From positions 1 through 64,000 of the forward strand of contig JAABSX010000006.1 in NCBI GenBank assembly GCA_011390205.1: a stretch of DNA of 64,000 nucleotides, written 5' to 3'. Shown piece after piece: positions 1 through 7,999 of the stretch. The stretch's first letter is position 1. Each line of letters starts with the position of its first letter. Source of the stretch: Microscillaceae bacterium (GTDB taxonomy: Bacteria; Bacteroidota; Bacteroidia; Cytophagales; Microscillaceae). The notes under the pieces were generated by a model that saw nothing but the letters and a program-made list of their open reading frames with translations, did no database searches and had not been told where the DNA came from. A program made the translations under genes and the position numbers.

Positions 1-214
1 CTCACCGCAGGTGCAGGAGTTGGTATGCGGGAGTGTTTGATAAGGGTGAGAGTGTTTATGTTTTTTCGGTAATTTAGTAGTTCAAGGACTCTTCGCCTTC
101 GGCGGAAAGCAGACGCTTTCGTAAATAAATGGTGAAAGCATAAGCGAAGCGATGCTTTCACCAGAGGGGGAGTGTATTAGTAAACACAGGTGTTCATTTT
201 ATTTTGAACTATCC
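1..214. other. Left-edge non-coding stretch
   Basis: No convincing gene is seen in either strand before the stop codon of the membrane protein gene that ends at 215. The stretch holds one perfect hairpin (131-162, listed separately) and a GC-richer patch around 88-110. It is probably the 3' side of a gene lying left of the window plus the downstream region of the minus-strand gene. Confidence 0.5.
131..162. repeat. Perfect 11-bp inverted repeat (hairpin)
   Basis: GGTGAAAGCAT at 131-141 is repeated as its exact reverse complement at 152-162, with a 10-nt loop that itself contains GCGAAGC. No T-run follows on either strand, so it is not a typical intrinsic terminator. It lies just past the end of the minus-strand gene at 215-754 and could be an RNA-stabilising hairpin or a member of a dispersed repeat family. 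Confidence 0.6.
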
Positions 215-754
215 CTAAGCCAACACTTTCTCCAATAGTTTTTGGGTGATTTTTAGCTTTTGTTGAAAATTGAGAATCATCACGATGTAGCCCAGTAGCC
301 AGAATAGGAAGACCAAGCCTGCATGCAGCTGGTTTTTTTCTACCAGTAAGAAGACAGCTATCACACACCAAAACACGAAAGTACCCAAGGCAGCGATAAA
401 CAAAGTGCCTTTGGGTAAGCTGTAAAGCAAAGAAACAATGCTGCCCCGAGAAGTAGCCTCTATCTCAGCACGCACGATGGGCATAAAATGCTCAGGATAC
501 AGACTAATCCGCCTTAGATAAAGGCGATGAGGCTTGGCGATGCCTTCAAAACAGTATTTCTCATCCAATTTTCTTCCGAGCAAGCTGTATTCCGCTGCCA
601 TTCCATAAGAAGGTTTTTCATCAGCAGGACGCACCAAGGGCTTCACTTTTTGGTGAAGCTCTTCGGGGCTGTAGTGTGAGACCCAAGTGCTTTTTTGGTA
701 GGGGATGAGGTGCATTGTTTTAGGAGCTTTGCTATGTATCTCTAACCAACTCAC
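215..754 (-). CDS. Hypothetical protein with two C-terminal membrane segments
   Basis: A 179-residue protein that I do not recognise. The first 110 residues are soluble, polar and rich in charged residues and tyrosine. Two strongly hydrophobic helices follow (about 117-138 and 143-163), joined by a very short turn, and the protein ends in a basic amphipathic tail. A helical hairpin with a large N-terminal cytosolic domain is the likely topology. It starts 15 bp after the stop of the RidA gene on the same strand, so the two are probably co-transcribed. No function can be inferred beyond membrane association. Confidence 0.7.
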   Translation of the reverse strand: MSWLEIHSKAPKTMHLIPYQKSTWVSHYSPEELHQKVKPLVRPADEKPSYGMAAEYSLLGRKLDEKYCFEGIAKPHRLYLRRISLYPEHFMPIVRAEIEATSRGSIVSLLYSLPKGTLFIAALGTFVFWCVIAVFLLVEKNQLHAGLVFLFWLLGYIVMILNFQQKLKITQKLLEKVLA

Positions 755-769
755 TGAATCTTTGTTTTT

Positions 770-1171
770 TTAGCTTACATAATCATCTTGGCTTTGCACG
801 GCTATCAGAGAAATTTCTACATTGACATCTTTGGGCAGGCGGCTGACCTCTACGGTCTCTCTAGCAGGTGGCGAGGCAAAAAAATAAGAGCCATAGACTT
901 CATTGATTGCCTGAAAATTGTTCATATCTTTTACAAAAATAGTGCATTTGACCACCTGAGCGAAGGTCATAGAAGCTTCTATTAAGATAGCCTCTAGGTT
1001 TTTCATGACTTGGTGCGTTTCTGTTTCTATGTCTTGGTTTAAGATTTTCCCTTCTAAGTTGAGGGCTATTTGCCCAGAAACATAGAGTGTGCCTCCTACT
1101 AAGATGGCTTGGCTATAAGGACCTATAGGAGAAGGAGCATTGATGCTTTTGATTATTTTTTTGCGAATCAT
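770..1171 (-). CDS. ridA: RidA family reactive enamine/imine deaminase
   Basis: RidA (YjgF/YER057c/UK114) proteins hydrolyse reactive enamines and imines such as 2-aminoacrylate released by PLP enzymes, and protect PLP-dependent enzymes from damage. The 133 residues match the family length. Visible motifs are IGPYSQA near residue 16, VSGQ at 31-34 and PPARETVEV at 101-109. R104 sits where the substrate-carboxylate-binding arginine (Arg105 in E. coli RidA) lies. The final VEISLIA strand carries the conserved Glu. The family forms cytosolic trimers. It is followed after 15 bp by a small membrane protein gene in the same orientation. Confidence 0.93.
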   Translation of the reverse strand: MIRKKIIKSINAPSPIGPYSQAILVGGTLYVSGQIALNLEGKILNQDIETETHQVMKNLEAILIEASMTFAQVVKCTIFVKDMNNFQAINEVYGSYFFASPPARETVEVSRLPKDVNVEISLIAVQSQDDYVS

Positions 1172-1377
1172 TTCTGAAAGTTTAGTATTTTTTGTCTAAA
1201 AAATGAGTAGAATAAACGCATCGATGCCCAGGCATTCAAGTAACTTGATAGATGGCTTGATACCCTAATCATCAAGGTGTACTCACTCATTTTGCAAAAT
1301 AACAACAATTCAGGGATTTTAAATAAAAAAATAATCCACAAAATACAGTTACTTGCCTTATGGATTAGAAATTGTAG

Positions 1378-1385
1378 TATTTTTG
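1378..1385 (+). promoter_or_regulatory. Possible -7 promoter element (TAnnTTTG)
   Basis: TATTTTTG at 1378-1385 fits the Bacteroidota -7 consensus and lies 40 nt before the chosen start at 1426. The upstream partner is weak: CTTG at 1352-1355 with a 22-nt spacer. Confidence 0.35.
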
Positions 1386-1425
1386 AAAAAATTATACATT
1401 GTATTTATCAGAATCTAACAATCAC

Positions 1426-2307
1426 ATGAAAAAATATACTGTCCTACTTGCCATAGTATTTTGGCTTTCTGTTGTCTGTGTATTTGCCCAAAAAAGCCGC
1501 ACACAAAATATCAAAACTCCTGAAGAATTTCTTCAAGAAATCGGCCCTAACAAGGTTCTAAAACTCAAATCAGAGAAGTTTAATTTCAGTGCCTTGGGCT
1601 ACAGAAGCAGCAATGCCCACATCACAGTAAACAAAACCAATCAGGGGCTTTTTATTGAAATCAAAGATGTGGACAATCTCACCATCGAGGGAGATGTAGG
1701 TGTTACTGTTAAAATCACAAGTGATAGCCGGCAAATACCTGTGCTTAGTTTTGTGAATTGTAAAAACTTGGTATTAGAAAATCTTGAGGTAGGCTACAGC
1801 CCTGGCAACACACCAGCCAAGGGTTCTTTGCTTTATTTTCAGAATATAGAAACACTTAAAATCCGAAATGTAGCACTGCGAGGCGAGGCAGGGCAGGCAC
1901 TAGACCTGAATGCCGTCAGAGATGCCAATTTAGAATGTATCAGCATCAGCGGATGCACACAAGGGATGATGACATTGCGTAATTGCAGCAATCTCAATAT
2001 CAAAAGTAGCCATTTTTATAACAATCATCGGTTTGACCTGATTAATATATTTGATTCCGAAAAAATCAACCTAGAGCAGTGCCGCATAGATTTTAATTAT
2101 ACGGGCACTGGAGCAGAGTATGACAGCTACGCACTCATCAATGCACCTCTAAGCCCTGGAGCTACAGGCCCCGTGGTTTTCTTAAAGAAATGCACCATTG
2201 AGGAAAATTTCTTGCAGTTTTTTTGCAGAACCAGTGCCGCCCTTGTGCGTGAAGATTGTAAGCTAGACAATAACCTCATCATCAAGGGCTACAGCAGCAA
2301 TCCATAA
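1426..2307 (+). CDS. Secreted parallel beta-helix-like protein
   Basis: The ATG at 1426 is preferred over a non-ATG codon nine codons upstream because it opens a clean Sec signal peptide (basic MKKYT, hydrophobic core, cleavage near FAQ). The mature part of about 270 residues is built from short repeating strands with evenly spaced Asn, Cys and hydrophobic positions, for example LTIEGDVGV, LVLENLEVG, LKIRNVALR and LNIKSSHFY. This is the ladder pattern of right-handed parallel beta-helices of the pectate-lyase or NosD type. No catalytic residues can be assigned, so I call a fold and not an enzyme. It is monocistronic, with other strands or long gaps on both sides. Confidence 0.7.
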   Translation: MKKYTVLLAIVFWLSVVCVFAQKSRTQNIKTPEEFLQEIGPNKVLKLKSEKFNFSALGYRSSNAHITVNKTNQGLFIEIKDVDNLTIEGDVGVTVKITSDSRQIPVLSFVNCKNLVLENLEVGYSPGNTPAKGSLLYFQNIETLKIRNVALRGEAGQALDLNAVRDANLECISISGCTQGMMTLRNCSNLNIKSSHFYNNHRFDLINIFDSEKINLEQCRIDFNYTGTGAEYDSYALINAPLSPGATGPVVFLKKCTIEENFLQFFCRTSAALVREDCKLDNNLIIKGYSSNP

Positions 2308-2464
2308 AAAATGAAGATATTAGAAAAGCAAAAGAGTTTTTTGGATAAATCGATGCCTCAATTTTACATACATTTCTACTAAAAAATTGTAGCTTCTCCG
2401 AATTTGCTTTAATTTTAGACTCTATTCTGTGCTTGTTAGATTTTAGACCTAAGTATTGTTTGAG

Positions 2465-3583
2465 ATGTCAAAAACCAATCGCCGTGAGTTTATCAAAAAA
2501 GGTTCTTTTGCGACCCTTGCCACTGCTGGGGCATTGGCTACTGCCTGCCAAAGTAGCCTCAAAGAAAAAGCAAATACAGCCCTTACCTCTGATAAGAAAT
2601 ACAACTGGATTCTGGTGAGCACATGGCCGCCTAGGTTTCCAGTGTTGGGAGAGGGGCTAGAGATGCTTTCTAAGTGGATAGAAACAGCCTCTGCAGGGCG
2701 AATGAAAATTAAAGTAATGGGAGCGGGTGAGCTGATTCCTGCTCTTGAGTGCTTTGATGCCGTCAGTCAAGGGGCTGCACAAATGGCAAGTGGTGTGTCT
2801 TATTATTGGTCTGGCAAGCTGCCTGCTGCACAGTTTTTTGCTGCCATTCCCTTCGGGATGAATGCCCAGCAAATGAATGCTTGGATTATCAATGGAGGAG
2901 GGCTGCAGCTCTGGGAAGAACTCTATGCACCTCACAACATCATCCCGATACCAGGGGGCAATACAGGCGTACAGATGGGTGGCTGGTTTCGCAAAGAAAT
3001 CAACTCTCTCAAAGATTTGCAAGGGCTAAAAATGCGTATGCCCGGCTTAGGCGGCAAGGTGCTTGCCAAAGCAGGCGGCACAGTAGTCCTTAGCCCTGGC
3101 AATGAGCTTTATACCAATCTTGAGCGAGGGCTGATAGATGCCACTGAGTGGATAGGCCCTTACCATGATTACAAAATGGGCTTCTATAATGTAGCCAAAA
3201 ACTATTATTACCCAGGCTGGCACGAGCCTGGCCCTATGCTAGAGATGATGGTCAGCAAAGATAAATTTGAAGCCTTACCCCTTGATTTACAGGAGATTAT
3301 ACGAAGTGCTATCCACCGAATGGGCCTTTGGGTGCTGGGTGAATTTGAGGCGAAGAATAATTTTTATCTGCGAAAAATGATCAAAGAAAATGGCGTAAAA
3401 CTTAAAAAATATCCAGACGAAGTGCTGGCACAGCTCAAAATCTATACCCAAGAAGTCATAGACGAACTGACAGCCCAAGACCCTATGTGCAAAAAAGTCT
3501 ATGCTTCTTTTTCAGAGTTTAAGAAAAATATCACCGAATGGTCTAACATCACCGAAAAAGTTTTTTACGAATCACTGGCTTAG
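2465..3583 (+). CDS. TRAP transporter solute-binding protein, TakP-like, Tat-exported
   Basis: DctP-family periplasmic binding protein of about 372 residues. The start at 2465 opens a twin-arginine signal (NRREFIKKG, R6 and R7) followed by a hydrophobic stretch ending LATAC, so it may be a Tat-exported lipoprotein with acylated C28. The middle carries QMGGWFRKEI and, further on, ATEWIGPYHDYKMG and YYYPGWHEPGP, which are signatures of the TakP branch that binds 2-oxo (keto) acids. Known TRAP systems need membrane subunits DctQ and DctM. Neither is near: the next genes encode a TPR protein and an esterase, which is unusual. Ligand class is inferred from motifs only. Confidence 0.88.
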   Translation: MSKTNRREFIKKGSFATLATAGALATACQSSLKEKANTALTSDKKYNWILVSTWPPRFPVLGEGLEMLSKWIETASAGRMKIKVMGAGELIPALECFDAVSQGAAQMASGVSYYWSGKLPAAQFFAAIPFGMNAQQMNAWIINGGGLQLWEELYAPHNIIPIPGGNTGVQMGGWFRKEINSLKDLQGLKMRMPGLGGKVLAKAGGTVVLSPGNELYTNLERGLIDATEWIGPYHDYKMGFYNVAKNYYYPGWHEPGPMLEMMVSKDKFEALPLDLQEIIRSAIHRMGLWVLGEFEAKNNFYLRKMIKENGVKLKKYPDEVLAQLKIYTQEVIDELTAQDPMCKKVYASFSEFKKNITEWSNITEKVFYESLA

Positions 3584-3870
3584 ATTTTATTGTGAAGTCA
3601 GAAAGTTTTTGTTGGGTTAAACTTTTTGGCTCAACTTTCACTTATCATGATGCTAAAATTTACCTAATTTTCGCTCTTAGAATACAGGTGGGTTTCTCCA
3701 AATAATTTATTAGATTTGGTTTTATAAACTACTACTTAAGTACTTTTACTAAAATAGTTTGTATTGTTATTTAATCATAAGCAGTTGAAAGCCAGTATAT
3801 TGAGTAATTATCAATCGTCAGTTTTCAATTATCCATTTACTTACTCATATTATTTATAACTAATCACCTC

Positions 3871-4416
3871 ATGGAAGCTGTTTCTATATTTTCTTTGCTA
3901 GGCATTTATATAGGCATTCGCCTGCTTTTGGGGCACCACAAAACCCAAAGTATGAAAGATGTAGAGAAGTACAAGGAAGGCGTAAAACTCATCCTTGCAG
4001 ACAACTATTCTGAGGCACATGTTTATTTTGGCAAAATAATCCAGCAAGACCCACAGTGTGGCATTGCTTGGGGCTACAGGGCAGAAGCAAACTACCGCTT
4101 AGGAAATACTTATCAGTGTATAGCCGATTGTAACCGAGCTTTGAGCATAGATTATCAACTATCAGATTGTTATTTGTTCAGAGGTTTGGCCCTTTATGAC
4201 CTCAAAGAGTACCAAGATGCACTGACAGAGTTTGACCTTGCAGTCTGGCATTTTAGAGAAAAACACCCCGAAACTTTCCGCTACAGAGGGCTTTGCTATT
4301 ATGCATTAGGCAAACACAAAGAGGCAAAATACAATTTTCAGAGGGCTCAAAAGCTAGGAGATGAAGAGGCCAATTATTACCTCATGCAAATCAGAAAAAA
4401 ACTGGATGTACTCTAA
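3871..4416 (+). CDS. Membrane-anchored TPR protein
   Basis: A 181-residue protein with one N-terminal hydrophobic segment (about residues 3-20) that acts as a membrane anchor, followed by four TPR-like helix pairs. Diagnostic TPR spacing is seen in AYFGKIIQQDP-type, AWGYRAEANYRLGNTYQCIADC, LFRGLALYDLKEYQDALTEF and YRGLCYYALGKHKEAKYNF segments. TPR proteins are scaffolds for protein contacts. The partner is unknown and neighbours give no hint, as both flanks have gaps of 150-290 bp. Confidence 0.75.
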   Translation: MEAVSIFSLLGIYIGIRLLLGHHKTQSMKDVEKYKEGVKLILADNYSEAHVYFGKIIQQDPQCGIAWGYRAEANYRLGNTYQCIADCNRALSIDYQLSDCYLFRGLALYDLKEYQDALTEFDLAVWHFREKHPETFRYRGLCYYALGKHKEAKYNFQRAQKLGDEEANYYLMQIRKKLDVL

Positions 4417-4575
4417 GATACCTGACAGGTTTCAAGAAAAGTAAATTATTTTTCTGAATTTAGTATATCCGAATTGTCAAGAGTCATTTTTTGCACAAAT
4501 TTAGCTGTATGCCATGAGCGAGCCTTAAAAAATTTGTAAATTGCAAAGGGCTTTCTCAAAAAAAAGAACGGTAAT

Positions 4576-5892
4576 ATGTCTAAATTGATGCGCACTGGTT
4601 TGTGGATAATGGTCTTAGGAGTATTCAGCACCTTTTGTTTTGTGGGAAAGGGCATTGAGACATCCTTTGACTTTGGTGCAGGAGATGGCTCTTTTCAGGC
4701 AGGCACGCCTCTGAAGATTGATTATAAAGTAAAAAACGAACTTGCCCACACCCTCAAATGCTATGTGGCAGGCAGTGTATCTAGCTCTGAAGGCACCATA
4801 TTGCATAGTTTTAAAAGATTTATACAGCTCGATCCTGGGCAAAGCGACACATACACTTTTTATTATCAGCCCCAGAAAGCAGGCATCTATCAGGTCTATG
4901 CACACATCCGCAATGCCAATGGCACACTCTCTGCAAACTCCACTCGGATGGCTTATGCACCCCTAGAAGTACAAAGCCCACTGACAAAAAAACAAGATTT
5001 TGAGCAGTTTTGGCAAAGCACCCTCAATACACTCAAACTGACTGCCCCCGACTTTAGAATCATCGCCAAGCCAAGCCTCTATACAGCAGATTATGAGGTT
5101 TTTTTGGTAGAAATGCAGAGCCTCGGCAATGTCAAAGTGCGTGGCTGGTATCGCCGGCCAAAAGGAAAAACTAAAGTACCTGTCATTCTTCAGCTGCCCT
5201 CATTAGGAGGGGCATTTTACAATGTAGGTTCACTAGAAGACAGGCCCAAGCACGGTGTTCCGATTGATTTTGCAGTTTTTTCGCTTAATGTCAGAGGGCA
5301 TGGCAATAGCAAAGAATACTTAGATGTAGGCACAGATTATCACCGAATTATATCACACGGCTTAGAATCTCGTGAAACGTATATTTATAGAGGTGCCATA
5401 GCCGATTGCATCAGGGCATTGGATTTTTTAGATACACGCCCCGAAATAGACCAGCAAAAAATAGCTGTAGAAGGTGCTAGTCAAGGAGGTGCATTGAGCC
5501 TTTTTACAGCAGGATTGGACAAGAGAGTGAGTTTGTGTGCACCTGATGTCCCCTTTTTATCAGATATAGAAAATTTATTTGTGCTCACAAACTGGGTCTC
5601 TGAAGAGATGAAGCGCTACCAAAAAACCACCCCAAGCCTGAGCACATGGCGAGTACAGTATAATTTGAGTTATTTTGACACCAAAAATTTCGCGGCACAA
5701 ATCACAGCACCCGTGCTGATGAGCATCGGGCTGCAAGATACTACTTGCCCTGCTTTGACGGGCTTGGCCACTTATAATAAAATCTCTGCCATCAAAAAAT
5801 TATACATCTATCCTTTGGGAGGGCATCAAGGAGGGGGAGCACTGCACCGAAAACGTAAATTTGAGTGGATAAAAACACAGTGGGGCATGTGA
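4576..5892 (+). CDS. Secreted acetyl-xylan-esterase-like alpha/beta hydrolase (AXE1 type)
   Basis: 438 residues: a signal peptide (1-26), a beta-sandwich/Ig-like region (about 30-130) and an AXE1/cephalosporin-C-deacetylase-type hydrolase domain (about 140-438). The triad can be placed: S302 in GASQGG, D388 in GLQDTTCP and H417 in PLGGHQGG. RGHGNS at 240-245 sits at the usual oxyanion region, and YRGAIADCIRALDFL before the nucleophile is typical of the family. Family members remove acetyl groups from carbohydrates or other small esters. A second in-frame ATG at 4588 could be the real start, since the signal peptide still works from there. The substrate is not evident from context. Confidence 0.85.
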   Translation: MSKLMRTGLWIMVLGVFSTFCFVGKGIETSFDFGAGDGSFQAGTPLKIDYKVKNELAHTLKCYVAGSVSSSEGTILHSFKRFIQLDPGQSDTYTFYYQPQKAGIYQVYAHIRNANGTLSANSTRMAYAPLEVQSPLTKKQDFEQFWQSTLNTLKLTAPDFRIIAKPSLYTADYEVFLVEMQSLGNVKVRGWYRRPKGKTKVPVILQLPSLGGAFYNVGSLEDRPKHGVPIDFAVFSLNVRGHGNSKEYLDVGTDYHRIISHGLESRETYIYRGAIADCIRALDFLDTRPEIDQQKIAVEGASQGGALSLFTAGLDKRVSLCAPDVPFLSDIENLFVLTNWVSEEMKRYQKTTPSLSTWRVQYNLSYFDTKNFAAQITAPVLMSIGLQDTTCPALTGLATYNKISAIKKLYIYPLGGHQGGGALHRKRKFEWIKTQWGM

Positions 5893-6023
5893 CTTTTTTG
5901 ATGTATTCTGGACTTGTATATTGCAAAAACATCTTTTAAAAATACACCAAACCAAAACTTATATCAATAAAATGATGATGCAATCCTGAATTACTTCAGT
6001 AATCAGGTATGAAATCTACACTG

Positions 6024-6031
6024 TATATTTG
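6024..6031 (+). promoter_or_regulatory. Possible -7 promoter element
   Basis: TATATTTG matches TAnnTTTG exactly, 28 nt before the ATG at 6059. I see no TTTG at the expected upstream distance, so only half of the promoter is supported. Confidence 0.4.
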
Positions 6032-6058
6032 CATTAAAGACACGTGAAAGTACTAGAA

Positions 6059-7888
6059 ATGAAGAAAATTTATCTGATTTATGTAATAATTTTAGGCATA
6101 TCTGTGAGTTCCTTTGCCCAGAACACAATACCTAAGTCTAGCCAAGACTCTCTCTACACAAAATACATGACACTGGCTCAAGAGCAGGAAAACAGAGGGG
6201 ATAAAAAAGAGGCTACAAGGTTTCTAAATGAGGCTGCTACCCTCAAATGGGAAGAAAAAAAATATACTCAAGCCATAGAATTATTCAAAAAATCTATCAA
6301 GCTAAACAGTGATATCGGAAACGAATCGGGCATCATGATGCTTCACAATAACCTAGGGCTTATCTATGCTGATATGAGAGCGTATGAGCAATCTTTGTTT
6401 TACTTTAAGCTGACTCTCAATACCCGAAGAAAGACTAAAAATAAATCTTTAATCATCTCTACACTTGTAAATATCTCTGTAGTAACCAATAACTTAGCTC
6501 GATACCAAGAGTCTGTAGATGCACTAGAAGAAGCACTAGGCCTTGCCCGAGAAATGAGCGATGCCACTCAAATGCGTGCCTGCTACGGGATGCTTGCGGA
6601 GACTTATGAGAAAATGGGAAACCAAGACAGAATGCTACACTACTTTAATCTATACAGGACTTTTCACGAAGTAGAGCTCAAAAATAAGGAAGGAAAATAT
6701 AAAGAAACAACAGAAAAAGCCCTACTAGAAGCTAGAATAGCTGAAACAGAGAAAAAATACAAAGAACTAGAATTAGAAAAAAAAGAACTAGAACTTAAGC
6801 AAAAAGAAAAAACCATCAAAGCAACCAACCAAAAAGTCAATCAGCTTGCAGGTAAATACAATAAACAAGAACTTGCCCTTCAAGTACTGACCAAAGACAG
6901 TGAGCTCAAAGAACAAGAATTTAGGCTAAAAGAATTACAAAATCAAGCAAAGCAAGCCGAACAAAAAACCCAAATAGCCATCGAGCAAAAAACAAGGAAT
7001 ATCCTCATCGCAAGTTCTATATTTCTTGCCTTGCTGGCAGGGCTTGTATTTTATAGCTATTGGGACAAACGCAAAACCAATAAAAAACTTGAGAGCCAAA
7101 ATGAAGAAATCCTTAGCCAACAAACACAGATTGTGGCAAGTATCAAATATGCAAGCCGTATCCAAAATGCAATGCTCTCCAAAGCCCAGTTAGCAGATGT
7201 CAATCTTCCAGAGCATTTTATATTTTTTAGACCAAGAGATATCGTTTCGGGTGATTTTTATTGGTTTGCAAGCAAGCAAGATAAAATTATCATGGCCGCC
7301 GTAGATTGTACTGGGCACGGAGTGCCAGGTGCTTTTATGAGCATGGTCGGAGATTCTTTGCTTAGCCAAATCGTACATGACAAAGAGATACTAGAAGCTG
7401 ACAAAATCCTTGATGAAATGAGCCAAGGTGTGAACACCATCCTCAACCAATCTACCAGTGAAAACAGAGACGGAATGGATGTCGCACTCATTATCATTGA
7501 CCAGCAAAAAAAAGAAATCCAGTTTGCAGGAGCCCATAGCCCATTTATATACATCCAAGATGAGCAGATCTTCGAGATAAAGGGAGACAAATTCGGTATT
7601 GGAGGAAATATGTGGAGAAAAAAAGACGTAAAAAGAAACTTCCAAAAGCACATAGTAAAGATTGACAAACCCACTACATTTTATATCTTCTCGGATGGCT
7701 ATCAAGACCAGTTTGGAGGAGAAAATAATAAAAAATTTATGTCTAAAAATCTTAGAAAAATGCTCTTGGAAATACATACAGAAGAACTCGAAGAACAAAA
7801 AGAACGCCTCGCTCAGAGGCTAGATGAATGGATTCAAGACTGCCAACAAGTAGATGACATCCTAGTCATAGGTGGTAAAATCAAATAA
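6059..7888 (+). CDS. TPR-sensor membrane protein phosphatase (SpoIIE/PP2C-like)
   Basis: The ATG at 6059 opens a signal peptide (MKKIYLIYVI...SFAQ); a GTG five codons upstream is less likely. Order of parts in the 609 residues: signal peptide, periplasmic TPR repeats (about 30-210), a long charged coiled coil (about 215-310), one membrane helix (about 315-333), a linker with IKYASRIQNA, and a SpoIIE-type Ser/Thr phosphatase domain (about 390-609). Metal-binding acidic positions are visible: D399 in SGDFYW, D416 in DCTGHGVPGA, D546 in SDGYQDQ and D600 in DDILV. Such proteins act as one-component sensors that dephosphorylate anti-sigma-factor-antagonist-type partners. No partner is adjacent. 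The secreted repeat protein gene at 8000 follows after 111 bp. Confidence 0.88.
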   Translation: MKKIYLIYVIILGISVSSFAQNTIPKSSQDSLYTKYMTLAQEQENRGDKKEATRFLNEAATLKWEEKKYTQAIELFKKSIKLNSDIGNESGIMMLHNNLGLIYADMRAYEQSLFYFKLTLNTRRKTKNKSLIISTLVNISVVTNNLARYQESVDALEEALGLAREMSDATQMRACYGMLAETYEKMGNQDRMLHYFNLYRTFHEVELKNKEGKYKETTEKALLEARIAETEKKYKELELEKKELELKQKEKTIKATNQKVNQLAGKYNKQELALQVLTKDSELKEQEFRLKELQNQAKQAEQKTQIAIEQKTRNILIASSIFLALLAGLVFYSYWDKRKTNKKLESQNEEILSQQTQIVASIKYASRIQNAMLSKAQLADVNLPEHFIFFRPRDIVSGDFYWFASKQDKIIMAAVDCTGHGVPGAFMSMVGDSLLSQIVHDKEILEADKILDEMSQGVNTILNQSTSENRDGMDVALIIIDQQKKEIQFAGAHSPFIYIQDEQIFEIKGDKFGIGGNMWRKKDVKRNFQKHIVKIDKPTTFYIFSDGYQDQFGGENNKKFMSKNLRKMLLEIHTEELEEQKERLAQRLDEWIQDCQQVDDILVIGGKIK

Positions 7889-7999
7889 TGAATGCACCCA
7901 TAACTAAAATACTTAAAGTTACTTAGTTTGAATTATTTTTTATGTACCACATTAATAATCAAAATTACCAAATTAATTTATCCTAAAATAAAATATCTT

